This document shows positions 52,595 to 62,055 of a stretch of 64,000 bases of DNA, one piece after another. Under the pieces are notes generated by a model. It did not search any database and was not told the origin of the DNA. It was given only the letters and a program-made list of their open reading frames with translations. The position numbers and the translations under genes were made by a program. The DNA is from Clostridia bacterium (lineage in GTDB: Bacteria; Bacillota; Clostridia; Oscillospirales; Acutalibacteraceae). The number at the start of each line of letters is the position of its first letter. The first letter of the stretch is position 1. Where the stretch lies: NCBI GenBank assembly GCA_017507805.1, contig JAFWAC010000034.1, positions 114,735 to 178,734 on the forward strand, in the 5' to 3' direction.

Positions 52595-53878
52595 TTGAGT
52601 AATCTTAAAATCGGAACAAAATGTGTTCAGGGCGGCTACACTCCCGGTAACGGTGAGCCGAGACAAGTTCCTATTATACAAAGCACAACCTTTAAATATG
52701 CCACAAGCGAGGATATGGGTAAGCTTTTTGACCTTGAAGCAAGCGGATATTTCTATTCACGGCTTCAAAACCCCACCTGCGATACCGTTGCGGCAAAAAT
52801 CTGCGAGCTTGAGGGCGGCACCGCCGCAATGCTCACCTCGTCAGGTCAGGCGGCATCCTTTTATTCAATTTTCAATATTGCCTCCTGCGGCGACCATATA
52901 GTTTGCTCCTCCGCGATTTACGGTGGCACCTACAACCTTTTTGCCGTTACAATGAAGCGCATGGGCATTGAATTCACCTTTATTTCTCCCGACTGCTCGG
53001 ACGAGGAATTAAATGCCGCTTTCAAGGAAAACACCAAGGCGGTTTTCGGTGAAACCATTGCAAATCCTGCTTTGACTGTACTTGATATTGAAAAATTCGC
53101 CAACGCGGCACACGCACACGGTGTTCCGCTTATAATTGATAACACCTTTGCCACACCCGTAAACTGCCGTCCCTTTGAGTGGGGTGCTGATATCGTCACA
53201 CATTCCACAACCAAGTATATTGACGGTCACGGAAGCGGCGTGGGCGGCTGTATAGTGGATTCGGGCAAATTTGATTGGACTAAATACCCCGATAAATTTC
53301 CCGGTCTTTGCACTCCTGACGAAAGCTATCACGGTGTGACCTACACCGAGCGCTTCGGACTTGGCGGCGCCTATATAACAAAGGCAACTGCACAGCTTAT
53401 GCGCGATTTCGGTTCAATTCAATCGCCGCAAAATGCATTCCTCATTAATTTGGGGCTTGAAAGCTTGCATTTAAGAATGAAAAGGCATTGCGAAAACGGT
53501 CTTGCAGTGGCAAAAGCCTTGCAGGCAGACGATAGAATTGCTTGGGTGACCTACCCTGATCTTGAAACCGATAAATATTATGCCTTGGCGCAGAAATATC
53601 TGCCAAACGGAAGCTGCGGTGTTGTAAGCTTCGGCGTAAAGGGTGGCAGAAAGGCGGCAGAAAGCTTTATGAAGGGGCTTAAAATCGCCGCAATCGAAAC
53701 CCATGTTGCGGACGCGCGCTCCTGCTGTCTGCACCCGGCAAGCGCCACACACCGCCAGATGAACGAGGATGAGCTTAAGGCTGCCGGCATCTCGGGTGAC
53801 CTTATCCGTTTCTCCTGCGGTATTGAGGACGCAGATGACCTTATTGCAGACATTAAGCAGGCTTTAGACAATATTTAA
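52595..53878 (+). CDS. metY: O-acetylhomoserine sulfhydrylase / Cys-Met PLP enzyme
   Basis: 427 residues. PLP-dependent Cys/Met metabolism enzyme, most like O-acetylhomoserine aminocarboxypropyltransferase. The PLP lysine is in HSTTKYIDGHGSGVGG near residue 208, SGYFYSRLQNPT near 52 provides the phosphate-binding Tyr/Arg, and HPASATHRQ near 385 is typical. TTG at 52595 has TTGGAGTG upstream, and a GTG at 52586 is in that RBS. The preceding gene's stop overlaps this region. An acetyl-type MetA encoded just downstream would supply O-acetylhomoserine, giving homocysteine from sulfide. A cystathionine or methionine gamma-lyase is the alternative. Confidence 0.88.
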   Translation: MSNLKIGTKCVQGGYTPGNGEPRQVPIIQSTTFKYATSEDMGKLFDLEASGYFYSRLQNPTCDTVAAKICELEGGTAAMLTSSGQAASFYSIFNIASCGDHIVCSSAIYGGTYNLFAVTMKRMGIEFTFISPDCSDEELNAAFKENTKAVFGETIANPALTVLDIEKFANAAHAHGVPLIIDNTFATPVNCRPFEWGADIVTHSTTKYIDGHGSGVGGCIVDSGKFDWTKYPDKFPGLCTPDESYHGVTYTERFGLGGAYITKATAQLMRDFGSIQSPQNAFLINLGLESLHLRMKRHCENGLAVAKALQADDRIAWVTYPDLETDKYYALAQKYLPNGSCGVVSFGVKGGRKAAESFMKGLKIAAIETHVADARSCCLHPASATHRQMNEDELKAAGISGDLIRFSCGIEDADDLIADIKQALDNI

Positions 53879-53986
53879 AAATACAACAGAAAAATTTGCG
53901 TTTGACGGGGTATGACTATTCCTCTTGCGGTGCATATTTCATAACTATTTGTACCTCAAACAGAGCTACAATTTTGTCGGATATCC

Positions 53987-54015
53987 GTAGGGGCGACCCT
54001 TGTGGTCGCCCCTAC
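53987..54015. repeat. REP-like palindrome
   Basis: A perfect 12-bp inverted repeat (GTAGGGGCGACC, 53987-53998, and its complement 54004-54015) with a 5-base loop. It abuts and overlaps the 5' end of a RAYT transposase remnant. A related core occurs at 43674-43748 and, more worn, near 11289. Confidence 0.75.
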
Positions 54016-54223
54016 AATAGGTCGGATAATCGGTGCATATAAATCCTATATTTCTTGCGAAAGAAGAAAGCTTTCATATTTTCCTATTACCGAAAAAATA
54101 TGGCAGAGAGGATTTTACGACCACATAATACGCAATGATAACGATTTAAACGAAACCCGTGAATATATACAAAACAATCCCTTAGCTTATCTTGAAAAGC
54201 AAAGAACAGAAGGTGATGAATAA
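54002..54223 (+). pseudogene. C-terminal remnant of a REP-associated tyrosine transposase (RAYT, Y1_Tnp)
   Basis: A 73-codon frame whose product matches the last part of RAYT proteins: PTIGRIIGAYKSY, then IWQRGFYDHIIRNDNDLNE, then REYIQNNPLAYLEKQ. The N-terminal half with the catalytic HxH is missing. The frame begins inside the REP-like palindrome, suggesting the element inserted or recombined at the break. The TAA stop shares its last base with the metA ATG (TAATG). It is very unlikely to be an active transposase, but translation through it could couple to metA. Confidence 0.75.
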
Positions 54224-55146
54224 TGCCGATTAAAATTCCAAACGATTTGCCGGCGGTGAAAATACTCAACGATGAAAATATCTTTGTTATGACCGAAACC
54301 CGCGCCATAACACAGGATATCCGTCCGCTTAAAATACTTTTGCTCAATTTAATGCCCAAAAAGATTGAGACCGAAACCCAGCTATCCCGTTTGCTGGGTA
54401 ACTCTCCCTTGCAGGTAGACCTCGAGCTTATTCACACCAAGAGCCACAAATCAAAAAACACCTCAGCAGAGCATTTGTTTACATTTTATAAAACCTTTGA
54501 GGATGTCAAAAATCTTAAATTTGACGGTATGATTATCACCGGAGCGCCGGTTGAGCTGTTGGAATTTGAAGATGTTGAATATTGGCAGGAGCTTTGCGAG
54601 ATTATGGAGTGGACCAAAACCCATGTTCACAGCACACTGCATATATGCTGGGGAGCGCAAGCAGCGCTTTATTACCATTACGGAATAAAAAAGCATCCGC
54701 TTGAGAAAAAGCTTTTCGGTATTTTCGAGCATAAGGTGGACTATAAAAAATCCATTCTTTTCCGCGGGTTTGACGATACTTTCATGGTGCCGCAATCCCG
54801 CCACACCACCGTTTATGCCGAGGAAATTCAAAAATGCCCTGAGCTTCGTATTCTTTCAACCTCCAAGGAAGCAGGGGTTTATGCCGTTTCAACCAAGGGC
54901 GGCAAACAAATTTTCATCACAGGTCATTCGGAATATGATGCCGAGACGCTTGCACAGGAATATTTCCGCGACCTTAACGAAAACAAGCCCATTGAGATAC
55001 CGAAAAACTATTTCCCCGATAATGATATAACTAAAAAGCCGCAGGTTAGCTGGCGCTCACACGCCAATCTGCTTTTCTCAAATTGGCTTAACTATTTTGT
55101 TTATCAGACCACACCGTATGACATTGAAAAAATTCAAGAGGGCTAA
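54223..55146 (+). CDS. metAA: Homoserine O-acetyltransferase (MetA-type)
   Basis: 307 residues. Acylates homoserine in methionine synthesis. Catalytic residues can be counted directly: Cys142 in HICWGAQ, His235 and Glu237 in TGHSEYD. The acyl-CoA-selecting residue is Glu111 in [10 protein letters not shown]; Glu at this position marks acetyl-CoA users, Gly marks succinyl-CoA users (E. coli). This suits the O-acetylhomoserine-using MetY encoded upstream. ATG at 54223 overlaps the stop of the RAYT remnant. No SAM riboswitch is seen upstream. A strong terminator follows. Confidence 0.94.
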   Translation: MPIKIPNDLPAVKILNDENIFVMTETRAITQDIRPLKILLLNLMPKKIETETQLSRLLGNSPLQVDLELIHTKSHKSKNTSAEHLFTFYKTFEDVKNLKFDGMIITGAPVELLEFEDVEYWQELCEIMEWTKTHVHSTLHICWGAQAALYYHYGIKKHPLEKKLFGIFEHKVDYKKSILFRGFDDTFMVPQSRHTTVYAEEIQKCPELRILSTSKEAGVYAVSTKGGKQIFITGHSEYDAETLAQEYFRDLNENKPIEIPKNYFPDNDITKKPQVSWRSHANLLFSNWLNYFVYQTTPYDIEKIQEG

Positions 55147-55164
55147 AGCCCTCTTGAATTTTTT
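55127..55164 (+). terminator. Terminator of metA
   Basis: A 17-bp stem (55127-55143 / 55148-55164) with a TAAA loop and T6 tail. The loop contains the metA stop codon. Confidence 0.95.
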
Positions 55165-55212
55165 GTTTGCAGGTGTTATATTAAATTTATATTTATCAAA
55201 GGCGGTGACTGT

Positions 55213-56025
55213 ATGATTTTCAATGCCTATGCCGAGCAAAAAGAAACTGTCGGTGGGCTGAGCTTAGTAAGCTGCGGACATATATTTGCAAAAAACGGGC
55301 GCGAAATCTACCGCCCGAACGGACGGGACGATTGGTTGCTGTTCTATATAGCAAAGGAGACCGAAACCTTTCACCTGAACCGTACTGTGACAGGAAACGC
55401 AGGTGCTTTTGTGCTTTTTGCTCCCGGTGAGAGACAGCACCATATTTACACAGGTGACAAAACAGCAGAGTTTTATTATGTTCATTTTAAATGCGAAACC
55501 TTGCCTGACAATATAACCCTTAAAACCTCCCGGCTTTACCAACTGCCCTTTAAACGGCAGATATGCGATACCTTTGAGGAAATTATTGACGAAATTTTAA
55601 AAAAACAGCCCTTTTCCGAACGGTTATGCATATATAAGTTGTTCCATCTGTTGACCGAGCTTGAAAGGGAGGTTTTTCACGCAAACCGCCCAGAAACGGA
55701 AAATTTTTACCGTATTGCAAGGGCTATACAGCACATGAACAGACACTATACCGATAATCTTTCCCTCGCAGAATATGCCGCGATATGTAATATGAGTAAA
55801 TACCACTTTCTGCGTGTGTTTAAAGAGACAGTCGGAAGCACCCCGTTAGAATACCGCAACCGTATCCGTTTGGAGCATGCCGCAGAGCTTTTACAGGAGG
55901 AAAAGTCTTCGGTCGAGGAGGTCGCTTCAATGCTTGGGTATTCCTCCGCTTCATATTTCAGCTCAGTATTCAAGGCCAAATTCGGTCTTTCGCCCAAGCA
56001 GTATCAACAAAAATACAAAAAATAA
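55213..56025 (+). CDS. AraC-family transcriptional regulator
   Basis: 270 residues. The N-terminal cupin-like domain (DDWLLFYIAKETETFHLNR near 40; GAFVLFAPGERQHHIY near 65) is the sensor. The C-terminal AraC pair of helix-turn-helices is at about 170-265 (LAEYAAICNMSKYHFLRVFK; VASMLGYSSASYFSSVFKAK; FGLSPKQYQ). ATG at 55213 has AAAGGCGGTGA upstream. The sensor domain suggests a sugar or similar ligand. It is flanked by terminators, so it is monocistronic, and its target is not evident. The EEP-family gene is convergent, not divergent. Confidence 0.92.
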   Translation: MIFNAYAEQKETVGGLSLVSCGHIFAKNGREIYRPNGRDDWLLFYIAKETETFHLNRTVTGNAGAFVLFAPGERQHHIYTGDKTAEFYYVHFKCETLPDNITLKTSRLYQLPFKRQICDTFEEIIDEILKKQPFSERLCIYKLFHLLTELEREVFHANRPETENFYRIARAIQHMNRHYTDNLSLAEYAAICNMSKYHFLRVFKETVGSTPLEYRNRIRLEHAAELLQEEKSSVEEVASMLGYSSASYFSSVFKAKFGLSPKQYQQKYKK

Positions 56026-56066
56026 AGCTTTCGGTACACCCTGTAATGAAGCGTGCCGAAAGCTTT
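56024..56066. terminator. Bidirectional terminator
   Basis: A 14-bp stem (56024-56037 / 56053-56066, AAAGCTTTCGGTAC) with a 15-base loop lies between convergent genes, with one G-T pair. T-rich flank on the plus strand. Confidence 0.85.
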
Positions 56067-56070
56067 GTCT

Positions 56071-56826
56071 TTATTTTATATCAATAACCGAAATAATTCC
56101 ATAGTGGTCAGACGGATATTTACCGTCCACCGCCGTTTCAATCATTTCGTAAGAAATGGGTATTATGCTGTCATCCACGAAACAATAATCTATATGCTCG
56201 TCAACCTCTTTTTTGTGATAACCGTGATAGGTTGTGCGCATATCCTTAGCCGTAACGGCATTCACATCGGTAAAATATTCAGTCATTCTTTTGTATGCCG
56301 GCATAGAGGGTGTCATATTAAAGTCACCCGTTATAAAGGTGGGGAAATCTGAAATTTCCTTGCGGTATTTGTTTATAAGCTCAACGCTTTTAATCTGTCC
56401 GTCATCGCCAAAGCCGAAATGGGTATTCATATAGCAAAAGGTCTTGCCTGTTTCTCTGTGCTTTAAAACCGCCCACATACATATACGGTAGCAGTCAAAT
56501 AACTCATCCCAGCCCTTAGAGGAAACCTCGGGTGTGTCCGACAGCCAGAAATATCCTCTTTTTATGCACTGAAAGCTTTTCTTTTTCCAGAGCATCGGAG
56601 CAGATTCCCGTTCCTTTTCGGCGCGGTACATATTAAATATTTCGTAGTCCTCACCGTAATATTCGGTTATAAACGGCTCCCAAAGCGGAGTGTATTCCTG
56701 AAAGCCTATAATATCTGCATCATAATCGGATAATATTTTTTTCAGACGCGGAGCGCGCTCGGGGATGCTGTTGCCGTCCGGATCATTACCGCAACGGATG
56801 TTAAAGCTTACAACATTGATTTTCAT
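56071..56826 (-). CDS. Endonuclease/exonuclease/phosphatase family protein
   Basis: 251 residues with the EEP catalytic order: VVSFNIRCGN near residue 5, IIGFQEYTP near 40, MNTHFGFGD near 130, ITGDFNMTPS near 165, and SDHYGIISV near the end. It resembles the subgroup of cytosolic sugar-phosphate or nucleotide phosphodiesterases rather than DNA repair exonuclease III, since DNA-binding loops are short. There is no signal peptide. The gene lies 19 bases after mtaB and ends in a shared terminator. Confidence 0.87.
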   Translation of the reverse strand: MKINVVSFNIRCGNDPDGNSIPERAPRLKKILSDYDADIIGFQEYTPLWEPFITEYYGEDYEIFNMYRAEKERESAPMLWKKKSFQCIKRGYFWLSDTPEVSSKGWDELFDCYRICMWAVLKHRETGKTFCYMNTHFGFGDDGQIKSVELINKYRKEISDFPTFITGDFNMTPSMPAYKRMTEYFTDVNAVTAKDMRTTYHGYHKKEVDEHIDYCFVDDSIIPISYEMIETAVDGKYPSDHYGIISVIDIK

Positions 56827-56845
56827 AAAAACACCTCATATATTA

Positions 56846-58132
56846 TCAATTGATTTTTGCTATACAATAATCTTTTTCGGCAGATAATATCTCCACCTCA
56901 GCAATTTTTCCGCAAAGGTCATGCTCCGACTGTGCACAAACCCTTAAATAGTTAGCGGTATAGCCGTAATACACATCACCCTCACCTGTTTCAAACAAAA
57001 CCGAAACACTTTTGCCGCATTGTGCCTTTAAAAACTCTGCTTCTGCTTCTGCCGCCGCAGCAGACAATATACGGCTACGCAGTTTTTTGTCCGAATTTGA
57101 AACCTGCCCCGGCAGATTGTAGGCAACAGTGCCTTTTCGGCGCGAATATGAAAACACATGGGCGCGGGCGAACTGCATTTTTTTGAAAAATGCCAAACTT
57201 TCGGCAAATTCCTCCTCGGTCTCCCCTGCAAATCCAACCATAATATCGGTAGTTATTGCGGCATCGGGGAACATTTTTCTTATGCGGAAGACAAGGTCCT
57301 CATAAAATGCCGTGTCATAATGGCGATTCATCCGTTTAAGGGTTGCATCGCACCCCGATTGTAATGACAAATGAAACTGCGGACAGAATTTCGGCTGAGC
57401 TTTAAATCTTAAAAGCATTTCATCGCTTATATGGTCGGGCTCTAATGAGCCTAACCTTAACCTTTTTATGCCCTCAACCGAGCATACCGCCTCCACCGCA
57501 TCACAAAGGTCAAGCCCTCCGTCCTTACCGTAGGAGGTGAGATTTATCCCCACAAGCACAAGCTCGCTAAAGCCCTGCTGTGAGAGCCTTTCTGCTTCAA
57601 GGTAAATATCCTGTCTGCTTTTAGACCGCACAAAGCCCCTTGCATAGGGTATAATACAATAGGTGCAGTAACGGTCACAACCGTCCTCAATTTTCATATA
57701 TGCGCGGGTGCGCTCGGCAAAGTCGGTTATATTCGGGGTATTGAATACCTCGTTTTTTTCATGGGGCGCAATCTCAAATATTTTTTTGCCGTCTTTTAAA
57801 AACCTTTGCGTCAAGGTGATGATTTTGCTCACATCGGTATTACCCACGATTATATCCGCATCGCAAGCGGCTTTTGCCTCATCGGAAAATGCTTGTACCA
57901 TACAGCCTGTAAGTACAATTACACCGTTTGGATTTTCGCGGCGCAGCTTATGAAAAAGCTGTCTGGTTTTGCGGTCGCTCTCGGCAGTGACGGTGCAGGA
58001 ATTTATAACCGCAACCTCAAAGGGCGCGCCCTCAGGCACAGGCGTATGCCCCAATGCGGCAAAGCCCTCACGCATAACCTGTGTTTCATACTGATTTACT
58101 TTACAGCCCAATGTATAAAAGGCTATATTCAT
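56846..58132 (-). CDS. mtaB: tRNA (N6-threonylcarbamoyladenosine37-C2)-methylthiotransferase
   Basis: 428 residues. A radical-SAM methylthiotransferase adding the methylthio group to t6A37. It has the N-terminal iron-sulfur domain (FYTLGCKVNQYETQ; INSCTVTAESDRKTRQ; LTGCMVQ), the radical-SAM CxxxCxxC in DGCDRYCTYCIIPYARG near 150, and a C-terminal TRAM-like part. YTLGCKVNQYE distinguishes MtaB from MiaB. It is three bases after the yhaN-like gene and co-directional with it. Confidence 0.95.
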   Translation of the reverse strand: MNIAFYTLGCKVNQYETQVMREGFAALGHTPVPEGAPFEVAVINSCTVTAESDRKTRQLFHKLRRENPNGVIVLTGCMVQAFSDEAKAACDADIIVGNTDVSKIITLTQRFLKDGKKIFEIAPHEKNEVFNTPNITDFAERTRAYMKIEDGCDRYCTYCIIPYARGFVRSKSRQDIYLEAERLSQQGFSELVLVGINLTSYGKDGGLDLCDAVEAVCSVEGIKRLRLGSLEPDHISDEMLLRFKAQPKFCPQFHLSLQSGCDATLKRMNRHYDTAFYEDLVFRIRKMFPDAAITTDIMVGFAGETEEEFAESLAFFKKMQFARAHVFSYSRRKGTVAYNLPGQVSNSDKKLRSRILSAAAAEAEAEFLKAQCGKSVSVLFETGEGDVYYGYTANYLRVCAQSEHDLCGKIAEVEILSAEKDYCIAKIN

Positions 58133-58135
58133 TGC

Positions 58136-60511
58136 TTAATCACCTTTTTTAATATTTTGAAGTCTTGCGCCCAAGGCTTCGGCAGAGTTGCCAATCGCCT
58201 TGTGGCAGGTAAACATTATAATCTGATATTCCTTTGAATATTCACTCAAAAACTCAAGCGCAGCTTTCATTCGGCTGTCGTCATATTGTGTCAGCGCATC
58301 GTCCAGCATTATGGGTAATGGCTCAGCATTGCCGCAAATAAGCTGTGAAAGTGCAAGACGAAGGCTGAGATATGCCTGGTCGCAGGCTCCGCTGCTCAAA
58401 TATGCCAATTCCCGACTGCCAAAGGCTCCGTTTTGGGTAACGGTAATATCAAAGGCTTTTGAAATTCCAAGCTGTCCGTATTTGCCGTTTGTAATTCGGG
58501 CAAAAATCTCGCCTGCTTTGCTCTCTAAAACCGAGCCGTAGCCGCGGCGCACCTCAACAAAGCTGTCAGCCAAAGCCTGCATCGCAATATCTGCCACCTC
58601 GCAAAACTCCTGCTGAGCCTCGATTTTTTTATTAAGCAGCTCCAATTCATCATAAAGCTTTTCGGGATTTTCCGACCTTTGTTGCAGGCTCTTAAGCTCC
58701 GCCACAAGGGTTGCGGCGGCGGTTTTTTTATCGGTTATCGCGGAAATAAGCGTCTGATATTCTGCATTAAGACCTTCAAAATCAGCCGCAGGCTCCGCAG
58801 AGCTGTCTATATCCTTTAATTTTTCAGCCGCCTCCTGACAGGACATTCCGCCCAAATCCTGAGAAATATACCTCATTCTTTCCTTTAATTGCTTCTGCTT
58901 TTCGATTTTTCGCGCAAGCTCATCGGTAAGCTCCAAAATACGGTCAAGGCTGTCGGCAAACCTGTATTTCCCGAAAAGTGCGGCAAGCTCTTGTCCTTCC
59001 GATGCCTCGGCAGAATTTAAGGCGGCAACCTCGGCTTCCGTAACCGCAAGCTGTTTGAGCTGATTTTCCACAACGGCGGCACTGCTTGAAAGTGCGGTGC
59101 TTATTGCCTCTGCTTTGAGTGTTTTCTCAAATATTTCACCGTTAAGCCTTTTTTCCTGCTCTTTAAGCCCGTTTTCCCTTTGGGTGAGCTCCTGCTCTGT
59201 CTGCAGTCTCAAAGCCGCTTTTTTTGCGGCGGTACTGCGAGCTTTAAAATAAATAACCGCCAACACACCGCCCAATACCGCAAAGGGCAAGGCTATTACA
59301 AAATTAATCGGTGACTTTACAACAAAAGTGAGTCCCACCGCCAGAAGAATTGCGGCGAGAAGCAACACGACAGCCGCCCCCAAAAAGACTGTTCCATTCT
59401 TTTGCGGAGGCTCCATCGAAAGAGCCGCCTTTTCTTTAGCCATTGCTTCTTGGGCAGACAGCACCTGCTCCTTTTGCGCCTTTAACTGCTCAAGCTCTTT
59501 ATTAAGGCGCTCTTTTGTTTCGGGATTTGCATCCTCGGGCGGATTAAGACCGGCATCAATGCTTCTTTTCAGGCTTTCAGCCTCTGCACGCTTTGCCTCA
59601 GCCTTTTGCGAGGCAGTTTTAAGCTTGCCAATACAGAAGTTAAGCTTGCGCAGATACATATCATCTGCAACACTCCCGTCCGAAAGCAATAATCCCTCGT
59701 TCAAGGCATCAAGCTCTGCCTTGGTATCAAGCAGCTCCTGCATTTTTTTTGCGCTCAGTATATTCTGACCGTCTGCAAGTCGGTCTTTAAGCTCTGCCGC
59801 CCTTGCTTCAAGTCCTTGAAGCTCAGAGTTGATTGCCTTAAGCTCCGAAATTTTAGCCGTTGCTTGCTGTTTTTGACCGTTAGCGGCTTCAAGTCGGGCT
59901 TTAAGCTCCGAAGCCGCTTTTATATTTTTATCGTATTCCCCTGCCCTGCCGCTTTTGGATTTTAGTGCGGTTTTTGCCTTTTCAAGTCGAGAAAATACCG
60001 TATCGTAGGATATGCTTTCATCTCCCGTCAAGGCAATGTTTGAAAGCTTTGCATTTATCTCACTTTCGGCGGCGGCATCACTTTCGGGAAAGCCCGATTG
60101 TCCAATAAACACACTGCGCTCAAATGCGGCGGCGGAAAGGCCAAAAAACTCTCTGCCGACATCACCTGCAACCGCCCTGTTTTCTCCCAAATCAAGATTA
60201 AAAAGTGTTACACGGTCGGTCGAATTGGAGGTTCTGAACTCCCTTTCAAGGCGATAACGCTTACCTGAATGTTCAAAATCGATGCTTCCTGCCATTGGCG
60301 AGCCGTCCCACGGAGCCGCCTTTTTGCGGATGTTTTTAGCTATCTGTGACGAGCCGCGCTCGCTACCGTAAAACATCATTTTTATAAATGCCATCAGGGT
60401 TGATTTGCCGTTCTCATTATCACCGTAAATAACATTAAAGCCGTCCTCAAAATCTATTTTCCTGTCCTTAATTCCGCCAAAAGCCGAAATATAAACCGAA
60501 TTAATCCTCAC
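58136..60511 (-). CDS. YhaN-like SMC/RecF-type ATPase
   Basis: 791 residues. The N-terminal ATPase lobe has INSVYISAFGGIKDRKIDFE and the P-loop IYGDNENGKSTLMAF near 30. A long coiled coil is interrupted by two TM helices near 370-422, an unusual but known feature of YhaN. The C-terminal lobe has LAYLSSGACDQAYLSLRLAL near 705, LPIMLDDALTQYDDSR near 735 and the H-loop IIMFTCHKA. It overlaps the yhaO-like gene by 11 bases. The pair resembles SbcCD/Mre11-Rad50 and is likely a DNA-end-processing complex, here tethered to the membrane. Confidence 0.88.
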   Translation of the reverse strand: MRINSVYISAFGGIKDRKIDFEDGFNVIYGDNENGKSTLMAFIKMMFYGSERGSSQIAKNIRKKAAPWDGSPMAGSIDFEHSGKRYRLEREFRTSNSTDRVTLFNLDLGENRAVAGDVGREFFGLSAAAFERSVFIGQSGFPESDAAAESEINAKLSNIALTGDESISYDTVFSRLEKAKTALKSKSGRAGEYDKNIKAASELKARLEAANGQKQQATAKISELKAINSELQGLEARAAELKDRLADGQNILSAKKMQELLDTKAELDALNEGLLLSDGSVADDMYLRKLNFCIGKLKTASQKAEAKRAEAESLKRSIDAGLNPPEDANPETKERLNKELEQLKAQKEQVLSAQEAMAKEKAALSMEPPQKNGTVFLGAAVVLLLAAILLAVGLTFVVKSPINFVIALPFAVLGGVLAVIYFKARSTAAKKAALRLQTEQELTQRENGLKEQEKRLNGEIFEKTLKAEAISTALSSSAAVVENQLKQLAVTEAEVAALNSAEASEGQELAALFGKYRFADSLDRILELTDELARKIEKQKQLKERMRYISQDLGGMSCQEAAEKLKDIDSSAEPAADFEGLNAEYQTLISAITDKKTAAATLVAELKSLQQRSENPEKLYDELELLNKKIEAQQEFCEVADIAMQALADSFVEVRRGYGSVLESKAGEIFARITNGKYGQLGISKAFDITVTQNGAFGSRELAYLSSGACDQAYLSLRLALSQLICGNAEPLPIMLDDALTQYDDSRMKAALEFLSEYSKEYQIIMFTCHKAIGNSAEALGARLQNIKKGD

Positions 60512-61628
60512 TGTACTTAACCTCCCCCGAAAAAGCCTTAAGCCCTAATTTGAGCGCCTTGCGGTAAAGGTGGCGTTCATCCTCGGGTGCGTTTGCCGTT
60601 CTTTCAAGCATTGTTTTCACAAAAATACCCTTAAGCGAGGTTTCCTTTGCCAAGCCCTCGGTATCTATAATACATTCTGTGCTGTCCTTGAGCTTCACAA
60701 AATAAAGCTCCTGTGAAAGCCTTGCTCCGATTTCGGACAAATTTACATCCCTTTCGGTAGAGATACTGCCGACAAGCTCTATTTTATAAAGATTTTCACC
60801 GTAGCCCTCACCGTAAAGCGAGCGCAATTCACCCGAAATATATTCGGCTATGCCGCCGTCACAATCGGTTATATCTATTTTTTGATGTATGTGCTGTCTC
60901 TTTGAAACGGGTACAAACTCTAAATCGCATACCCCTTTGCCGATTTTGCCCATATACACTCCCTTACGGTCAAGCTCGTCAAAGCCCTGCCCCTCGGGAC
61001 ATCCGCAATATGCAAAAAAGGTGTTACCCATTCTGCCGATTTCGCTTCTTTTATGAACATGACCTAACGCAATGTAATCCATACCCGAATTTTTAACAAA
61101 ATCGGGTGTTATGGAATTATAATTCGAGCCCGGATCACTGCGAAGCTCACCGTGCTGTACCATTATATTTATGTAATCGTCAGCCTTAACGGGTATCTTG
61201 AAATTCGGCTCACCCTTAAGAAAGCCGCTTGCAAACGACCTGCCGCACACCCTAACGCCAATATCCTCAAAAATAACCGCCTCATCCTCGGTTGACAAAA
61301 CCGTGAGATTTGAGGGCAAGGTGCGGTTAAGAAAGGGCGACTCCGCATCCAACGGATCGTGATTTCCTGCCGCAAACACCACCCTTAACGGCGCGGCAGA
61401 GGCAAGCTTTTCAAAAACCGCATCTACAAAACGGGTTGGTATACGGTTACTGTCAAAAAGGTCGCCCGAAATTGCGAGAAGCTGTACCCCCTTTTCAAGA
61501 CACAGGTCAACTATTCCTTCAAAGGTAAGCAGTGTTTCAAACTGCCGCTTTTCGGCGGCGGCGCCCAAAAAGCTTTCGGCAGCACCTATATGTATATCTG
61601 CGCAGTGCAGTATTTTAACAGTTTTCAT
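60501..61628 (-). CDS. YhaO-like metallophosphoesterase (SbcD/Mre11 type)
   Basis: 375 residues. Calcineurin-like phosphoesterase motifs are complete: LHCADIHIG near 7, ISGDLFDSN near 48, FAAGNHDPLD near 85, MVQHGE near 150, and YIALGHVHKR near 180. It has a C-terminal extension of about 150 residues for partner binding. ATG at 61628 has GTGAGGC upstream; the longer frame to 61643 lacks an RBS. It is the first gene of the yhaO-yhaN-mtaB-EEP run and is the predicted nuclease subunit for the YhaN-like ATPase. Confidence 0.9.
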   Translation of the reverse strand: MKTVKILHCADIHIGAAESFLGAAAEKRQFETLLTFEGIVDLCLEKGVQLLAISGDLFDSNRIPTRFVDAVFEKLASAAPLRVVFAAGNHDPLDAESPFLNRTLPSNLTVLSTEDEAVIFEDIGVRVCGRSFASGFLKGEPNFKIPVKADDYINIMVQHGELRSDPGSNYNSITPDFVKNSGMDYIALGHVHKRSEIGRMGNTFFAYCGCPEGQGFDELDRKGVYMGKIGKGVCDLEFVPVSKRQHIHQKIDITDCDGGIAEYISGELRSLYGEGYGENLYKIELVGSISTERDVNLSEIGARLSQELYFVKLKDSTECIIDTEGLAKETSLKGIFVKTMLERTANAPEDERHLYRKALKLGLKAFSGEVKYSED

Positions 61629-61726
61629 ACAAAAAAGCCTCACTTTTTTTAATCCTCTTTAGTGTAACATTTTTTCGTCTCTTATTCAAGCAGTAATATT
61701 AAATTTCAAGATATATCTTTGTCTGA

Positions 61727-61755
61727 TTGACTTTAATACTTTTATGTGTTAAAAT
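61727..61755 (+). promoter_or_regulatory. Promoter of yerC operon
   Basis: TTGACT (61727-61732), 17 bases, TAAAAT (61750-61755), 32 bases before ATG 61788. Confidence 0.75.
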
Positions 61756-61787
61756 TAGAGTGAAATTTAAGAAAGAGGTATCCGCAA

Positions 61788-62054
61788 ATGGAAAGAAACG
61801 ATTTTGCCGACCTGTTGTTTGATGCTGTTTTAACCCTTAAAAACCGCGAGGAGTGTTATGCCTTTTTCAGTGATGCCTGCACCCCTAAGGAAATTCAGGC
61901 AATCGCCCAGCGCTTTGCCGTTGCAAAGATGCTGAATGAAAAATGCGTGTATAACGAAATAATCGAAAAAACCGGCGCCAGCACCGCCACTATAAGCCGA
62001 GTAAGCCGTTCTATAAACGAGGGCTTTAAAACCGCTTTTGAAAGGCTAAAATAA
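61788..62054 (+). CDS. YerC/YecD-type TrpR-superfamily DNA-binding protein
   Basis: 88 residues, all helical, with the TrpR-like helix-turn-helix: CTPKEIQAIAQRFAVAKML near 30, then YNEIIEKTGASTATISRVSR near 58. The length and sequence match the YerC family, whose regulatory target is not firmly known. It binds DNA as a dimer by analogy with TrpR, but the tryptophan-binding pocket is not evident. RBS AAGAAAGAGGT. One base separates its stop from the next gene, a SAM-dependent methyltransferase. Confidence 0.9.
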   Translation: MERNDFADLLFDAVLTLKNREECYAFFSDACTPKEIQAIAQRFAVAKMLNEKCVYNEIIEKTGASTATISRVSRSINEGFKTAFERLK

Positions 62055-62055
62055 A

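Noticed and set aside
53879-54222. SAM riboswitch upstream of metA
   Set aside because: No conserved SAM-I core or leader terminator is visible; the gap holds the REP palindrome and RAYT remnant.
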